Source: JASHPR01 sp963833885 (GTDB lineage: Bacteria > Actinomycetota > Actinomycetes > Streptosporangiales > Streptosporangiaceae). Taken from it: DNA of 64,000 bases. Under the pieces are notes generated by a model. That model saw only the letters and a list, made by a program, of their open reading frames with translations, had not been told where the DNA came from and did not search any database. Within the stretch, counting starts at the first letter, position 1, and each line of letters opens with the position of its first letter. Shown in pieces: positions 50,339 through 59,643 of this stretch. Made by a program: the position numbers and the translations under genes. Where the stretch lies: positions 1-64,000 of the forward strand of contig CAWHZU010000002.1 in assembly GCA_963833885.1 (NCBI GenBank), in the 5' to 3' direction.

Positions 50339-51463
50339 CTAAAGGCCGATCCGCTGCGCCAGGCTCTCGCGGTGGTAGCTGGCGTCGCCGAGGAAGAGCT
50401 CGCTCGACTTGGCCCGCTTGAAGTAGAGGTGGGCGTCGTGTTCCCAGGTGAAGCCGATGCCGCCGTGGATCTGGATGTTTTCGGCGGCCACATGGAAGTA
50501 CACGTCCGAGGCGTATGCCTTGGTCAGCGCCGCGACGACCGGGATCTCGGCGGAGTCCTCAGCCACCGCGGCCGCCGCGTAGCGTACCGCCGAGCGCAGC
50601 GAGGACACCTCGAGCAGCAGGTCGGCGCAGCGGTGCTTGATCGCCTGGAAGCTGCCGATCGGCCGGCCGAACTGGTGCCTGGTCTTGGCGTACCCGACGG
50701 CCATGTCCAGGGCCCGCTGCGCGCCGCCGAGCTGCTCGGCCGCCAGCGCGATCGCGGCGACGTCCAGGGTCCTGGCCAGCACCGCGCCCGCCTCTCCGGG
50801 AGCGCCGATCAGCCGCGCGGCCGGCACCGAACGGAACTCGAGCCTGGCCAGCTTCCTGGTCTGGTCCAGCGTGGGCAGCACCCGGCGGCTCAGCCCGGCG
50901 GCGTCGGCGTGAACGCCGAACAGCGACAGCCCGGAGCCGGTGGCGGCCACCACCAGGATCAGGTCTGCGGTATGCCCGTCCAGCACGAAGCTCTTGTGCC
51001 CGTCCAGGATCCAGCCGCCGCCGGGGGCGGCGGGCGACGCGGTGAGCCGCACCGCCGCGGGATCCCAAGATCCGTCGTCCTCGGTGACCGCCAGCGTGGC
51101 CACCGCCTGGCCGGAGGCGATTGGAGGCAGCAGCTCACGGCGGGCCGCCTCATCCGAAGCGGACAGCAGCGCCGTGGCCGCGATCACGGCGCTGGCCAGG
51201 TACGGCCCGCCGTACAGCGCGGCACCAAGCTCCTCCAGGACGATGGCCTGCTCGGCGAAGGAGAACCCGGCGCCTCCGTACTCCTCGGGGATGGCGATCC
51301 CCTGCAGGCCGAGCTGGGCCCCGGCCTGCTGCCAGACCGCCCGGTCCATCCCGTCCGGCGTCTCCATCAGCTCGCGGACCCGGGACAGCGGCGCCCGGGC
51401 AGCCAGGAACCGGCGCACGGCATCGCCGAGTTCCTGCTGCTCAGTTGCTATGGCCAGCTTCAT
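50339..51463 (-). CDS. acyl-CoA dehydrogenase, short subunit
   Basis: 374 residues. FAD-dependent acyl-CoA dehydrogenase fold: GLQGIAIPEEYGGAGFSF, VTEDDGSWDP, LDGHKSFVLDG, KTRHQFGRPIGSFQAIKH, IHGGIGFTWEHDAHLYFKRA. Such shorter proteins are usually the beta partner in actinomycete alpha2beta2 dehydrogenases acting on steroid side chains or bulky acyl-CoAs; the longer partner is encoded two genes upstream. Overlaps the acyl-CoA synthetase gene by ATGA. Confidence 0.88.
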   Translation of the reverse strand: MKLAIATEQQELGDAVRRFLAARAPLSRVRELMETPDGMDRAVWQQAGAQLGLQGIAIPEEYGGAGFSFAEQAIVLEELGAALYGGPYLASAVIAATALLSASDEAARRELLPPIASGQAVATLAVTEDDGSWDPAAVRLTASPAAPGGGWILDGHKSFVLDGHTADLILVVAATGSGLSLFGVHADAAGLSRRVLPTLDQTRKLARLEFRSVPAARLIGAPGEAGAVLARTLDVAAIALAAEQLGGAQRALDMAVGYAKTRHQFGRPIGSFQAIKHRCADLLLEVSSLRSAVRYAAAAVAEDSAEIPVVAALTKAYASDVYFHVAAENIQIHGGIGFTWEHDAHLYFKRAKSSELFLGDASYHRESLAQRIGL

Positions 51464-53703
51464 GATCCCGGCTCCGATCTGCGGCCAGAGGTGACGACGA
51501 GCACGTCAAGCGCCTCGATCCGGTTTCCGTCGGCCCACAGGGGGTTGACTTCCAGCGCGCGTAGCGACCCGTCGAGGCGGACCGCGGTGTCCCCAACCAG
51601 GCAAATGACCTCGGCCAGCGCGTCGAGGTCCACCGGCCGGCCGCCGCGCCCGCCGGTCAGCAGCGGGCTGCCGCGCAGTTCGGCGAGCATCCGCTTCACC
51701 TGGCGCGGGTCCACCGGCAGCATCCGCAGGCTGGTGTCGCGCAGCACCTCGACCCAGACGCCGCCGAGCCCGACCGCGAGCACCGGGCCGAACGTGGGGT
51801 CGGCGGTCACCCCGGCGATGAGCTCCACTCCGCCGGTGCGCATGGGGCTGACCAGGACGCCGTCGATCCTGGCGCCGGGAACCGCCTCGCCAGCGGCACG
51901 CACCCGCGCGTAGGCGGCGCGGATCTCTTCCTCGGTGCCGGCACCAACCGCCACCCCGCCGATGTCGGACTTGTGGGCGATCTGCGCCGAGCAAACCTTC
52001 AGCACGACCGGCGGGCCGAGACGCCGGGCAGCGGCCGCCGCGTCATCGGCGGAGTTCACCAGCTCGCCCGGCACCACTGGCACGCCGGAACTGGCCAGCA
52101 GGTCCCGCGCCGCGGCCTCGGACCAAGGCTCGCCCGGATCGGCTGCGCCAGCCCAAGGCCCGGCGCTCCGAACAAGCCCGGCATCCCCAGCATCCCCGGC
52201 ACCCCCGGCACGTCCGGCATCCCGGTGCACGCCGCGAGCCTCGGCATCGGGGTCCGCCCGGTTCTCCAGCCAGCGCAGCGCATGACCGAGCGCGGTCATG
52301 CCCAGGTCGATGCCGGGCAGCAGGTGGATGCCGCTCGCGCCCAGCAGCTCCCGCCCGTAGCGGCTCAGGTTCACGCACGTGTGGCCGACCGGGATCACCG
52401 GAACCGGGGCAGAAGCGATCCGCTCGCCGAGCCACCGGGCGCGCTCGGCGAGCATCCCGGCGAGCCCCTCGTCGTCGGGCCGGGCGTCCGGCAGGGTCAG
52501 CCCGGTGAACAGGACGAAGTCAATGCCCGGGTCGGCGACGACGGCGTCGAGCACGTGGTCGACCGCGGTGAGCGCCGCGGTCCGCCGGTTGGCCAGGAAG
52601 TACCCGGTCACGTCGATCGGGTTGCGCACCGCGGCGAACGGCGGCACGTGCGGCGTGATCGCCGCCTCGGTCTCGGGCGTGAACGGCGGGATCTCGATCG
52701 CCTCGGCCGTGGCGCGGTCGGCGATGAGGTCGCACGCGCCTCCCGACGTGGTGACCACCCCCATGCGCCGGCCAGCGGGACGCCGGCCGTAGCCGAGCAG
52801 CGCCCCGGTGCACAGCAGCTCCTCGAGGCTGGTCACACGGATGACGTTGAGCTGGCGCAGCACCGCGCCGACCACGGCGTCGTCGCCCGCGATCGCGCCG
52901 GTGTGCGCGAGCGCGGCCTGCCTGCCCGCCTGGCTCGCGCCCACCTTGAGCACGACGACCGGCTTGCCCGCGCGACCAGCGCGTTCGGCTGCCGCCGCGA
53001 ACCTCACCGGGTCGCTGATCTGCTCCAGGAACAGGCAGATCACCCGGGTCGCCTCGTCCTCGACCAGGTACTCGAGCACGTCCGTGGTGGCGATCATCGC
53101 CTCGTTGCCCATGGTGGCGAGCGTGCTCACGCCGATCGCGTGAGCGTGGGCGAAGGCGAGGACGACACCGCCCAGCGCGCCGCTCTGCAGCGCGATCCCT
53201 ACCGGCCCGGCCGGCAGCGACGGCGGAACGGTCAGCGCGAACGGGGCGGCCCGGGCGTGCGCGTTCACGAAACCGAGGCAGTTCGGCCCGAGCAGTGTGA
53301 TCCCGTGCCCGGCGGCGCGTGCGGTCAGCCGGTCCTCCTGTGCCCGCCCCTGGTCGCCGACCTCGCGGTACCCGGACGCGAGCACGATAACGTTGCGCAC
53401 GCCCGCCACCGCCGCGTCGTCGAGAACGCCCTCCACTGCGTCCGCGGGCGCCATGATGAACGCGAGGTCGACCGGCTCGGCCAGGTCCCGCAGGCCGGGC
53501 ACCGCCGGCTGGCCCCAGACGGTGCTGTGCACCGGATGCACCGGGATCAGCGGGCCACCGAACCCGGCCGCCTTGCTGCCCGCAGCCACGAAGCGGGCCC
53601 ACCCCGACGTGTCCGAGGCGCCGACCACCGCGATGCTGCGCGGGGCGAAGAACTCCCGGAGCCGACCGGGCGCGACGAGCGGGGCAAGCTGCGGGGACGG
53701 CAT
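51460..53703 (-). CDS. NDP-forming acyl-CoA synthetase (ACD alpha-beta fusion)
   Basis: 747 residues joining the CoA-binding/ligase alpha part (about 1-470: SIAVVGASDTSGWARF, LLGPNCLGFVN, phospho-His in AALAHTGAIAGDD) and the ATP-grasp beta part (about 520-747: LASSGVPVVPGELV, VLKVCSAQIAHKSDIGGVAV, LEVNPLWADGN). It activates a carboxylate to its CoA thioester with ADP/GDP formation. An unusual Gly/Ala/Asp-rich linker lies near 488-515. Second gene of the dehydrogenase-synthetase-dehydrogenase operon. Confidence 0.9.
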   Translation of the reverse strand: MPSPQLAPLVAPGRLREFFAPRSIAVVGASDTSGWARFVAAGSKAAGFGGPLIPVHPVHSTVWGQPAVPGLRDLAEPVDLAFIMAPADAVEGVLDDAAVAGVRNVIVLASGYREVGDQGRAQEDRLTARAAGHGITLLGPNCLGFVNAHARAAPFALTVPPSLPAGPVGIALQSGALGGVVLAFAHAHAIGVSTLATMGNEAMIATTDVLEYLVEDEATRVICLFLEQISDPVRFAAAAERAGRAGKPVVVLKVGASQAGRQAALAHTGAIAGDDAVVGAVLRQLNVIRVTSLEELLCTGALLGYGRRPAGRRMGVVTTSGGACDLIADRATAEAIEIPPFTPETEAAITPHVPPFAAVRNPIDVTGYFLANRRTAALTAVDHVLDAVVADPGIDFVLFTGLTLPDARPDDEGLAGMLAERARWLGERIASAPVPVIPVGHTCVNLSRYGRELLGASGIHLLPGIDLGMTALGHALRWLENRADPDAEARGVHRDAGRAGGAGDAGDAGLVRSAGPWAGAADPGEPWSEAAARDLLASSGVPVVPGELVNSADDAAAAARRLGPPVVLKVCSAQIAHKSDIGGVAVGAGTEEEIRAAYARVRAAGEAVPGARIDGVLVSPMRTGGVELIAGVTADPTFGPVLAVGLGGVWVEVLRDTSLRMLPVDPRQVKRMLAELRGSPLLTGGRGGRPVDLDALAEVICLVGDTAVRLDGSLRALEVNPLWADGNRIEALDVLVVTSGRRSEPGS

Positions 53704-53709
53704 TCCGGA

Positions 53710-54933
53710 TCAGCCCCCGACCTTCGGCTCCTTCGGCAGCCCGAGGCCGCGTTCACCGATGATGTTGCGCTGGATCTCGCTGGTCCCGGAGTAGATGGTC
53801 CCGGCCCGGCTGGACAGGAATACGTTCTGCCATGCGGTGGTCGGATAGCCGTCGCCCTCGGGCCGCAGCAGCGCGTCCGCGCCCACGATCGAGATCGCGA
53901 GCTCGCCGAGCCGCTTGTGGTATTCGCTCCAGAACAGCTTGGCTACCGAGGCCTCCGGGCCCGGGGGACGGCCCTGCGCGACCTCGGCCAGCGTGCGCAG
54001 CCCGCCGAACCGCATGAGCTGCACGCCGGTGAAGGCCGCCGCGAGCTGCTGGCGTACCAGTGGGTCGGCGGTCTTTCCGTACTTGCGGGCGGTGTCGACA
54101 AGCTCCCAGAACTCGCGCTCGTACCCTAGGTGCGCGGTCGTGGCCTGCCCGCCGCGCTCGTGACCCAGCGTGGTCATCGCCACCCGCCAGCCATTGTTCA
54201 CCCCGCCGATCACGTTGAACAGCGGCGCCCGGACGCCGTCGAGGAAGTCCTCGCAGAACTCCGACGCCCCGGACATCTGCCGGATCGGCCGGTACTCAAC
54301 ACCCGGGCCGGTGAACGGGATCAGCACGTACGAGAGCCCGGCGTGCTTCTCCGCGGCCACGTCGGTGCGGCACAGCAGGAACATCATGGTCGCCCGGGAC
54401 GCCCCCGAGGTCCAGACCTTCTGCCCGGTGATGACGATCTCGTCGCCGTCGATGACGCCACGGGTCTCCACCGACGCCAGGTCGCTCCCGCTGCCAGGCT
54501 CGGAGAAGCCCTGGCAGTACACGTCGGTGCCGGAGATGATCCGCGGCAGGAACCGGGCACGCTGCTCGGGCGTCCCGTGCACGATCACCGAGGGGCCGAC
54601 CAGTGACTCGCCCATCCCGCGGTGCACCCGCGGCAGGCCGGCCCGGTGGAACTCCTCGTTCAGCACCGCGAGCCGCACCGCGTCCATGCCCTGGCCGCCG
54701 TACTCCTCCGGCCACTGCGGGCAGATCAGCCGCGCCGCGGCCAGCCTGCGCTCCCACTCCGCGTAGGCGGGGTGCGCCGCGGCCACGGCAAGCTGCTCGC
54801 GCCGGTACCCGCCTGCGGTGACCGCTATGTTCCAGTCGGCCAGCTCGGCGAGCCCGTCCGGCGCCTCCGCCGCGATCCAGTCCCGCAGTTCGGCGCGGAA
54901 CCGCGCGATCTCCGGGCCGAGGTCAAGATCCAT
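53710..54933 (-). CDS. acyl-CoA dehydrogenase, long subunit
   Basis: 407 residues. Markers are CPQWPEEYGGQGMDAVRL, CQGFSEPGSGSDLASVETR (FAD/substrate loop), KVWTSGASRATMMFLL and the C-terminal IYSGTSEIQRNIIGERGLGLP split as IYSGTSEIQRN plus IIGERGLGLP. In MCAD the catalytic base is the Glu of YEGT; here that position is Ser, so the base must come from another position as in other FadE groups. First gene of its operon; the TetR-type palindrome at 54958-54976 lies 25 bases before the start codon. Confidence 0.9.
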   Translation of the reverse strand: MDLDLGPEIARFRAELRDWIAAEAPDGLAELADWNIAVTAGGYRREQLAVAAAHPAYAEWERRLAAARLICPQWPEEYGGQGMDAVRLAVLNEEFHRAGLPRVHRGMGESLVGPSVIVHGTPEQRARFLPRIISGTDVYCQGFSEPGSGSDLASVETRGVIDGDEIVITGQKVWTSGASRATMMFLLCRTDVAAEKHAGLSYVLIPFTGPGVEYRPIRQMSGASEFCEDFLDGVRAPLFNVIGGVNNGWRVAMTTLGHERGGQATTAHLGYEREFWELVDTARKYGKTADPLVRQQLAAAFTGVQLMRFGGLRTLAEVAQGRPPGPEASVAKLFWSEYHKRLGELAISIVGADALLRPEGDGYPTTAWQNVFLSSRAGTIYSGTSEIQRNIIGERGLGLPKEPKVGG

Positions 54934-54957
54934 CGCGGGCCTCCCCGGGGCACAAAT

Positions 54958-54976
54958 CCTAGAACGCGATTCCAGG
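54958..54976. promoter_or_regulatory. predicted TetR operator, site 2
   Basis: CCTAGAA-CGCGA-TTCCAGG, near-perfect palindrome (6 of 7 arm positions) just upstream of the long acyl-CoA dehydrogenase start. Best of the three matching sites. Confidence 0.65.
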
Positions 54977-55031
54977 TTCGATGAGATCCCGGTCTGGCCG
55001 GCAATGTCAACCCTTAAGACCGCCCGTTACG

Positions 55032-55712
55032 CTAGCCCCCCGCCACCCGCGCTCCGCCAGGCCCGCCTGGCTTCGAGGGACCGCCGGCCATCAGCCGCCT
55101 GGCGTACTCGATCACCGCGTCAGTGATCTTGTCGGCCTGGCGGCGGTTACCCGATGTGGCTACCTCGCGGGCGCCCTCGCCGATCAGCGACGTGAGAACC
55201 GACGCGTACAGCCGGTCCAGCGAGGTGTCGGGCAGGTGCAGCAGGGCGTCGTTCTGGCCGACCCATTCGTGGCTGCGCTGCCGCTGCATCACCTCGAACC
55301 CGGGCGGGCCGTCCCCGGACAGGAACAGCAAGGCAAGGTCGCGGCGCTCCCAGCTGCCCTGCAGGAAGGCGCGGGCCCCGGCGGCGAACAGCTCCCCAGG
55401 GTCGGTGATGCCTGCCTTTCTCGCGTCGGCGACGGCCTTGCTCGCGGCCTGCTCGTGTGCCAGCTGGTGCTCCTGCCACAGGGCGATGAACAGCTCGCTC
55501 TTGCCGCCGAAGTGGTGGTAGAGGCTGCCGACACTGGAACCGGCCCGCTCGACGACGTCGGCGATGCTGGCGTCGGCGAACCCGCGAGAGGTGAACACCT
55601 CCCGGGCGGCGTCGAGGAGCGCACGCTGCGTGTGCGCGGTGCGCCCCCACTGCCATCCCCCGCTGGCGGACCGGGCCGGCCGGGCCGGCCGAGCCCGCGA
55701 CTGATTCTCCAT
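55032..55712 (-). CDS. TetR-family regulator of the catabolic cluster
   Basis: 226 residues. HTH at about 28-75: LLDAAREVFTSRGFADASIA then DVVERAGSSVGSLYHHFGGK; the rest is a helical ligand-binding domain (AARAFLQGSWERRDLALLFL). N- and C-termini are Arg/Pro/Gly-rich. It lies between the dehydrogenase operon and the divergent SDR gene, and three similar palindromes occur upstream of the cluster's transcription units. By analogy with KstR-type regulators the inducer is probably a CoA thioester or acid intermediate. Confidence 0.88.
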   Translation of the reverse strand: MENQSRARPARPARSASGGWQWGRTAHTQRALLDAAREVFTSRGFADASIADVVERAGSSVGSLYHHFGGKSELFIALWQEHQLAHEQAASKAVADARKAGITDPGELFAAGARAFLQGSWERRDLALLFLSGDGPPGFEVMQRQRSHEWVGQNDALLHLPDTSLDRLYASVLTSLIGEGAREVATSGNRRQADKITDAVIEYARRLMAGGPSKPGGPGGARVAGG

Positions 55713-55822
55713 GCCTCACCGATCCGTTGCGCCCACCGGGCTTACCGTTCCATGATCCCATCGGACGCCGATGGTGGGCCGCGGCGGCCTTGACAGCCCG
55801 GCTTCGCCGCCCGGAAGCTAAT

Positions 55823-55841
55823 TCCAGAAGGCAATTCTAGG
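55823..55841. promoter_or_regulatory. predicted TetR operator, site 3
   Basis: TCCAGAA-GGCAA-TTCTAGG between the TetR gene and the SDR-MFS unit. The reverse strand reads CCTAGAA-TTGCC-TTCTGGA, matching site 2 in its left arm exactly. Confidence 0.6.
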
Positions 55842-55878
55842 AAATCGAAGCTCCTGCCGAGAGGACTGGTGAGCCGCC

Positions 55879-56772
55879 ATGGGCCGACTCGATGGCCGGG
55901 TCGCGATCGTGACCGGCGCGGGACGCGGAATCGGCAGGTCGGTCGCGTTGCTGCTCGCCGCGGAGGGCGCCTCCGTGGTCGTCAACGACATCGGCGCCGC
56001 CCTGGACGGATCGGGCGGCGACGCAGGCCCGGCTCAGCAGGTCGCGGCGGAGATCGCTGACGTGGGCGGCAAGGCGGTCGCGAGCCTTGCCGACGTGTCC
56101 GATCACGGCGCCGCCGAGGGCCTGATCGCCACCGCGGTCGAGCAGTTCGGCCGGCTCGACGTGCTCGTCAACGTCGCGGGCATCCTGCGCGACCGGATGG
56201 TCTTCACCATGTCCGAGCAGGAGTGGGACGACGTGATCCGGGTCCACCTCAAGGGCACGTTCAGCACCACAAAGTTCGCCTCGGCCCACTGGCGCTCGGT
56301 GCGCGATGAGTCCGCGCAGAACCGCATCATCAACTTCACCTCGGTGTCCGGACTGCACGGCGCGCCGGGGCAGCCGAACTACGCGGCCGCCAAGATGGGA
56401 ATCGTCGGCCTCACTTACTCCTGCGCCAACGCACTGGGCCGGTACGGGGTCACCGCCAACGCCATCTCGCCGGGCGCGGCCACCCGGATGACGGAATCGG
56501 TGCCGACCGAGCGCCGTCGCGCCGTGACCGCCACCGACGCCGAGCGCTCCCCCGACAACATCGCGCCGGTCGTCGCCTACCTCGCCAGCGAGCAGTCCGG
56601 CTGGATCAACGGGCAGATCGTCAGCTCCAGAGGCTACGAGGTAGCCCTCTACAACATCCCCCAGCCGGTCATCACGATCGTCGGCACCGGGCCATGGGAC
56701 GTCGACGCGCTCGCCGGTCACATGGAGCGTTCATTTGGGCCCGCGCTCGGCAAAGACGCTACTCACCGGTAG
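55879..56772 (+). CDS. SDR, hydroxyacyl-CoA dehydrogenase-like (17beta-HSD4 type)
   Basis: 297 residues. TGAGRGIGRSVALLL, NDIGAALDGSGGDAG (the loop typical of the peroxisomal multifunctional-enzyme 2 dehydrogenase branch), LDVLVNVAGILRDRMVF, Ser in NFTSVSGLHG and YAAAKMGIVGLT. The C-terminal 60 residues (INGQIVSSRGYEVALYNIP) extend past the classical core, as in that branch. It should oxidise the 3-hydroxyacyl-CoA produced by the MaoC hydratase. Preceded by operator site 3. Confidence 0.9.
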   Translation: MGRLDGRVAIVTGAGRGIGRSVALLLAAEGASVVVNDIGAALDGSGGDAGPAQQVAAEIADVGGKAVASLADVSDHGAAEGLIATAVEQFGRLDVLVNVAGILRDRMVFTMSEQEWDDVIRVHLKGTFSTTKFASAHWRSVRDESAQNRIINFTSVSGLHGAPGQPNYAAAKMGIVGLTYSCANALGRYGVTANAISPGAATRMTESVPTERRRAVTATDAERSPDNIAPVVAYLASEQSGWINGQIVSSRGYEVALYNIPQPVITIVGTGPWDVDALAGHMERSFGPALGKDATHR

Positions 56773-56859
56773 ACCGTGGCCCGCATTGGCCCTAACATGC
56801 CTGGGTTGTAGCGATACAGCAGGCTTGGTCCGCCTGACGGCGGTGCGCTGGAGGCTCCT

Positions 56860-59631
56860 ATGCGCAGGGTCAGCGGGTTCATCCTCACGATCCTCGGCGC
56901 GTTTTTGCTCGTGGTCGCGGCGCTGCTGCGGGTCTGGGTCGCGCCGTCGGTGATCGAGTTTCCGCTGGACGAGTACCAGATCGTCCAGCTGGCAGGAACC
57001 GGGTCGTACTTCAGCCCGGCCAGGGAAAAGGAACTGGTCGGCGTCTCCGTGCTGGTCACGGAGACGACCAAGGGCGCGGACGTGGCAGGAAGCGGCGGCG
57101 CGGCCGTCTGGGATGGCTTCGTCGCCGTCCAGGACACCACCAACCGGGCAGCGATTGCATATGTCGCGTTCCGCGAGGCCCTCAACCGCAGAACCGGCGA
57201 ACTCGTCGACTGCTGCGGCGCGTACGTCACCAACCCGGTGAACGGCAAGCCCAAATACTCGGTGCGCATGACCGGGATCGGGTTCGTCTGGCCGTTCGGC
57301 GCGCAGCGGCAGACATACCTGGTCTTCGACATCGGCGCCGGGCGGACGGAGCCTGCCCGCTACGCCGGCACCGCGAGGATCGGCGGGATCCTCACCTACC
57401 GCTACGTGGAGAAGGTGACGCCGACCAGGTTCGGCACCGAGCCCAAGAATTCGTTCGGGCAGTCGCCGGGCGAGTACTACAGCGCGACCAACACGTACTT
57501 CGTGGACCCGGAGACCGGGATGCCACTGAAGATAGCCGAGAACCAGGAGGTGACCCTGGCCTCGGGCGGGGTCACCCAATTGGTCAGCCCCGACCTTTCT
57601 CTCACGGAGACGGCGCGCAGCGTTCGGGCGGCCGTCAGCGGCGACGACGGCGTCCGCGGGGCGATCGCCCTCTACGAGAGCACCCTGCCGCTGATCGGGC
57701 TGACCCTCGGGCTCGTGTTCCTGGCCATCGGCATCCTCCTGGTCCAGTTCGGCGGCGAGGCGCCGAAGTCCGAGTTCGCGTGGGTGTGGCGCCGTGAGCT
57801 CAACCACTACCCGTCGAACGGGCGGCGCGTCCTCTACCTGACCGTCACCGTGCTCGCGACGATCACGCTGTACTACGAGCTGTACGTCGGCGGGTCGGTG
57901 TCCACGCTGCTGCTGGTCAATGTGCACATAAGCTTCGCGTTCTTTGTGGTGATCCTGGCCGTCGGGAACCTGATCGGCGCGTTCGGCTCGCTGTTCGCCG
58001 GGCTAGCCGACCGGCTCGGCCGCGCCAACCTGCTGGTCTTCGGGCTGCTCATCAGCGGGATCATGGTCGCGTACGTGCTGCCAACCGCGACCAACAAGTG
58101 GTCCTTCAGCATCGATTTTTTCGTGGTCGGCGCCGTCGAGGGCATCACGCTGGTAGCCACGCCTGCGCTGATCCGCGACTACTCCCCGCAGGTCGGCCGC
58201 GCCACCGCGATGGGCTTCTGGACCGCCGGGCCGGTGCTCGGCAGCCTGATCGTCACGGCGGTGGCCACGAACACCATCCCGGCGTTCGTCCCCGATCCGC
58301 GGTTCTGGACCCACGAGTACCGCATCTGCGGGATCGTCGGCCTCGTCGTGTTCCTGATCACGCTTGCCGGGCTGCGGGAGCTGTCACCGAAGCTGCGCGA
58401 TCAGCTGATGGTGACCATGCGCGACCGGGCGCTCATCGAAGCCAGGGCCAGAGGGCTCGACGTCGATTCGATGCTGCAGCATCCGTTCCGCCAGCTGCTC
58501 AAGCCCGACATCGTCGTCGCCTCGATCGGCGTGTCCACGCTGCTGCTCGTCTACTACACGTCGGTCGGGTTCGGTCTGATCTACCTGTCCACCGTGTTCG
58601 ACTTCTCGACGAAGAACGCCAACGGACTGCTCAACTGGGAATGGGGCTTCAACGTCATCGGGGTGATCCTGATCGGCATGATCGCCGACCTGGTCCGGGT
58701 GCGGAAGCCGTTTATGGTGATCGGCGGGATCGGCACGGCGCTGATGACCGTGGTGTACCTGGAGCAGGCCGGTCGCCACCCCGGCTACTACACGCTCGCG
58801 GTGATCCTGGCGCTGCTGTCGCTGTTCCTCGGCATCGCCTACACCCCGTGGCTGGCCAGCTTCACCGAGACCGTGGAGGCGAGGAACCCGGCGCTGATCG
58901 CCACCGGGCTCGCGATCTGGGGATGGATCATCAGGGTCCTGATCTTCGCCGCGTTCCTGGTCATCCCGTTCGTCATCACCTCGGTCACGCCCCTTGTGAA
59001 CTACGGGCCCACGGTGCAGGCCTACGCGACCACCTACAAGAGCGAGATCGCGTTCGCCCAGTCGCATCCTGCCGTCGTGGCCACCGTGTCGAAGTACAAG
59101 ACTCAGGTCCTCAACGCGCAGACGTTCGCGCCCGAGCTTGCGGTGATCCAGGCCCACCAGGCGCTCTTCACCAAGCTGATCGCCTACCCCAGTCCGTCCG
59201 CGATCCCGTCCAAGCTCGTCGACCAGGCGATCGCGGCGGCGGGAGGCGGCGCCAAGGGCCTTGGCGTTCTCACCACGATCGACGGCAACAGGGCAGCCAT
59301 CGAGGGCGTGATCTCCGTCGCACCGGTGCTCGAGAAGCTGAAGCCGTACTCGGCGCAGCTGACCGCCCTGTCCAAGGTCCCGCCGCAGGTGTTCCCCTAC
59401 CTGCAGGCCCACGGCGCCGCAGTGCAGAAGGCCGCAGCCGACGCGCCGGGCCAGTGGAAGGACTGGTACTGGCTGTGCTTCGGTGGCGCCGTGTTCTTCC
59501 TGCTGACCATCCCGCTGTTGCGCGGCCGCTGGAGCCCGGTCGCGGCCCGCCGCGACGAGGAAGAACATGAGGCGATAACCCGGGCCGAGCTGGCCGAACT
59601 GGAAGCCGCCCCGAGCCGCACCTCGCCCTGA
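56860..59631 (+). CDS. DUF3068-MFS fusion transporter
   Basis: 923 residues. N-terminal TM (about 5-28), a large extracytoplasmic DUF3068-like domain (about 30-270: SVIEFPLDEYQIVQLAGTG, NRRTGELVDCCGAYV, NTYFVDPETGMPLKIAENQE), a second TM (about 277-300), then an MFS carrier from about residue 325 (SLFAGLADRLGRANLLVFGL as the motif A loop). Between the last TM helices is a further extracytoplasmic loop of about 160 residues (about 707-867), followed by a final TM (WYWLCFGGAVFFLLTIPLL). The layout suggests an importer with cell-envelope binding domains for a hydrophobic substrate degraded by the neighbouring genes. Specificity is inference. Confidence 0.85.
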   Translation: MRRVSGFILTILGAFLLVVAALLRVWVAPSVIEFPLDEYQIVQLAGTGSYFSPAREKELVGVSVLVTETTKGADVAGSGGAAVWDGFVAVQDTTNRAAIAYVAFREALNRRTGELVDCCGAYVTNPVNGKPKYSVRMTGIGFVWPFGAQRQTYLVFDIGAGRTEPARYAGTARIGGILTYRYVEKVTPTRFGTEPKNSFGQSPGEYYSATNTYFVDPETGMPLKIAENQEVTLASGGVTQLVSPDLSLTETARSVRAAVSGDDGVRGAIALYESTLPLIGLTLGLVFLAIGILLVQFGGEAPKSEFAWVWRRELNHYPSNGRRVLYLTVTVLATITLYYELYVGGSVSTLLLVNVHISFAFFVVILAVGNLIGAFGSLFAGLADRLGRANLLVFGLLISGIMVAYVLPTATNKWSFSIDFFVVGAVEGITLVATPALIRDYSPQVGRATAMGFWTAGPVLGSLIVTAVATNTIPAFVPDPRFWTHEYRICGIVGLVVFLITLAGLRELSPKLRDQLMVTMRDRALIEARARGLDVDSMLQHPFRQLLKPDIVVASIGVSTLLLVYYTSVGFGLIYLSTVFDFSTKNANGLLNWEWGFNVIGVILIGMIADLVRVRKPFMVIGGIGTALMTVVYLEQAGRHPGYYTLAVILALLSLFLGIAYTPWLASFTETVEARNPALIATGLAIWGWIIRVLIFAAFLVIPFVITSVTPLVNYGPTVQAYATTYKSEIAFAQSHPAVVATVSKYKTQVLNAQTFAPELAVIQAHQALFTKLIAYPSPSAIPSKLVDQAIAAAGGGAKGLGVLTTIDGNRAAIEGVISVAPVLEKLKPYSAQLTALSKVPPQVFPYLQAHGAAVQKAAADAPGQWKDWYWLCFGGAVFFLLTIPLLRGRWSPVAARRDEEEHEAITRAELAELEAAPSRTSP

Positions 59632-59643
59632 CCCGGGGTGCCA

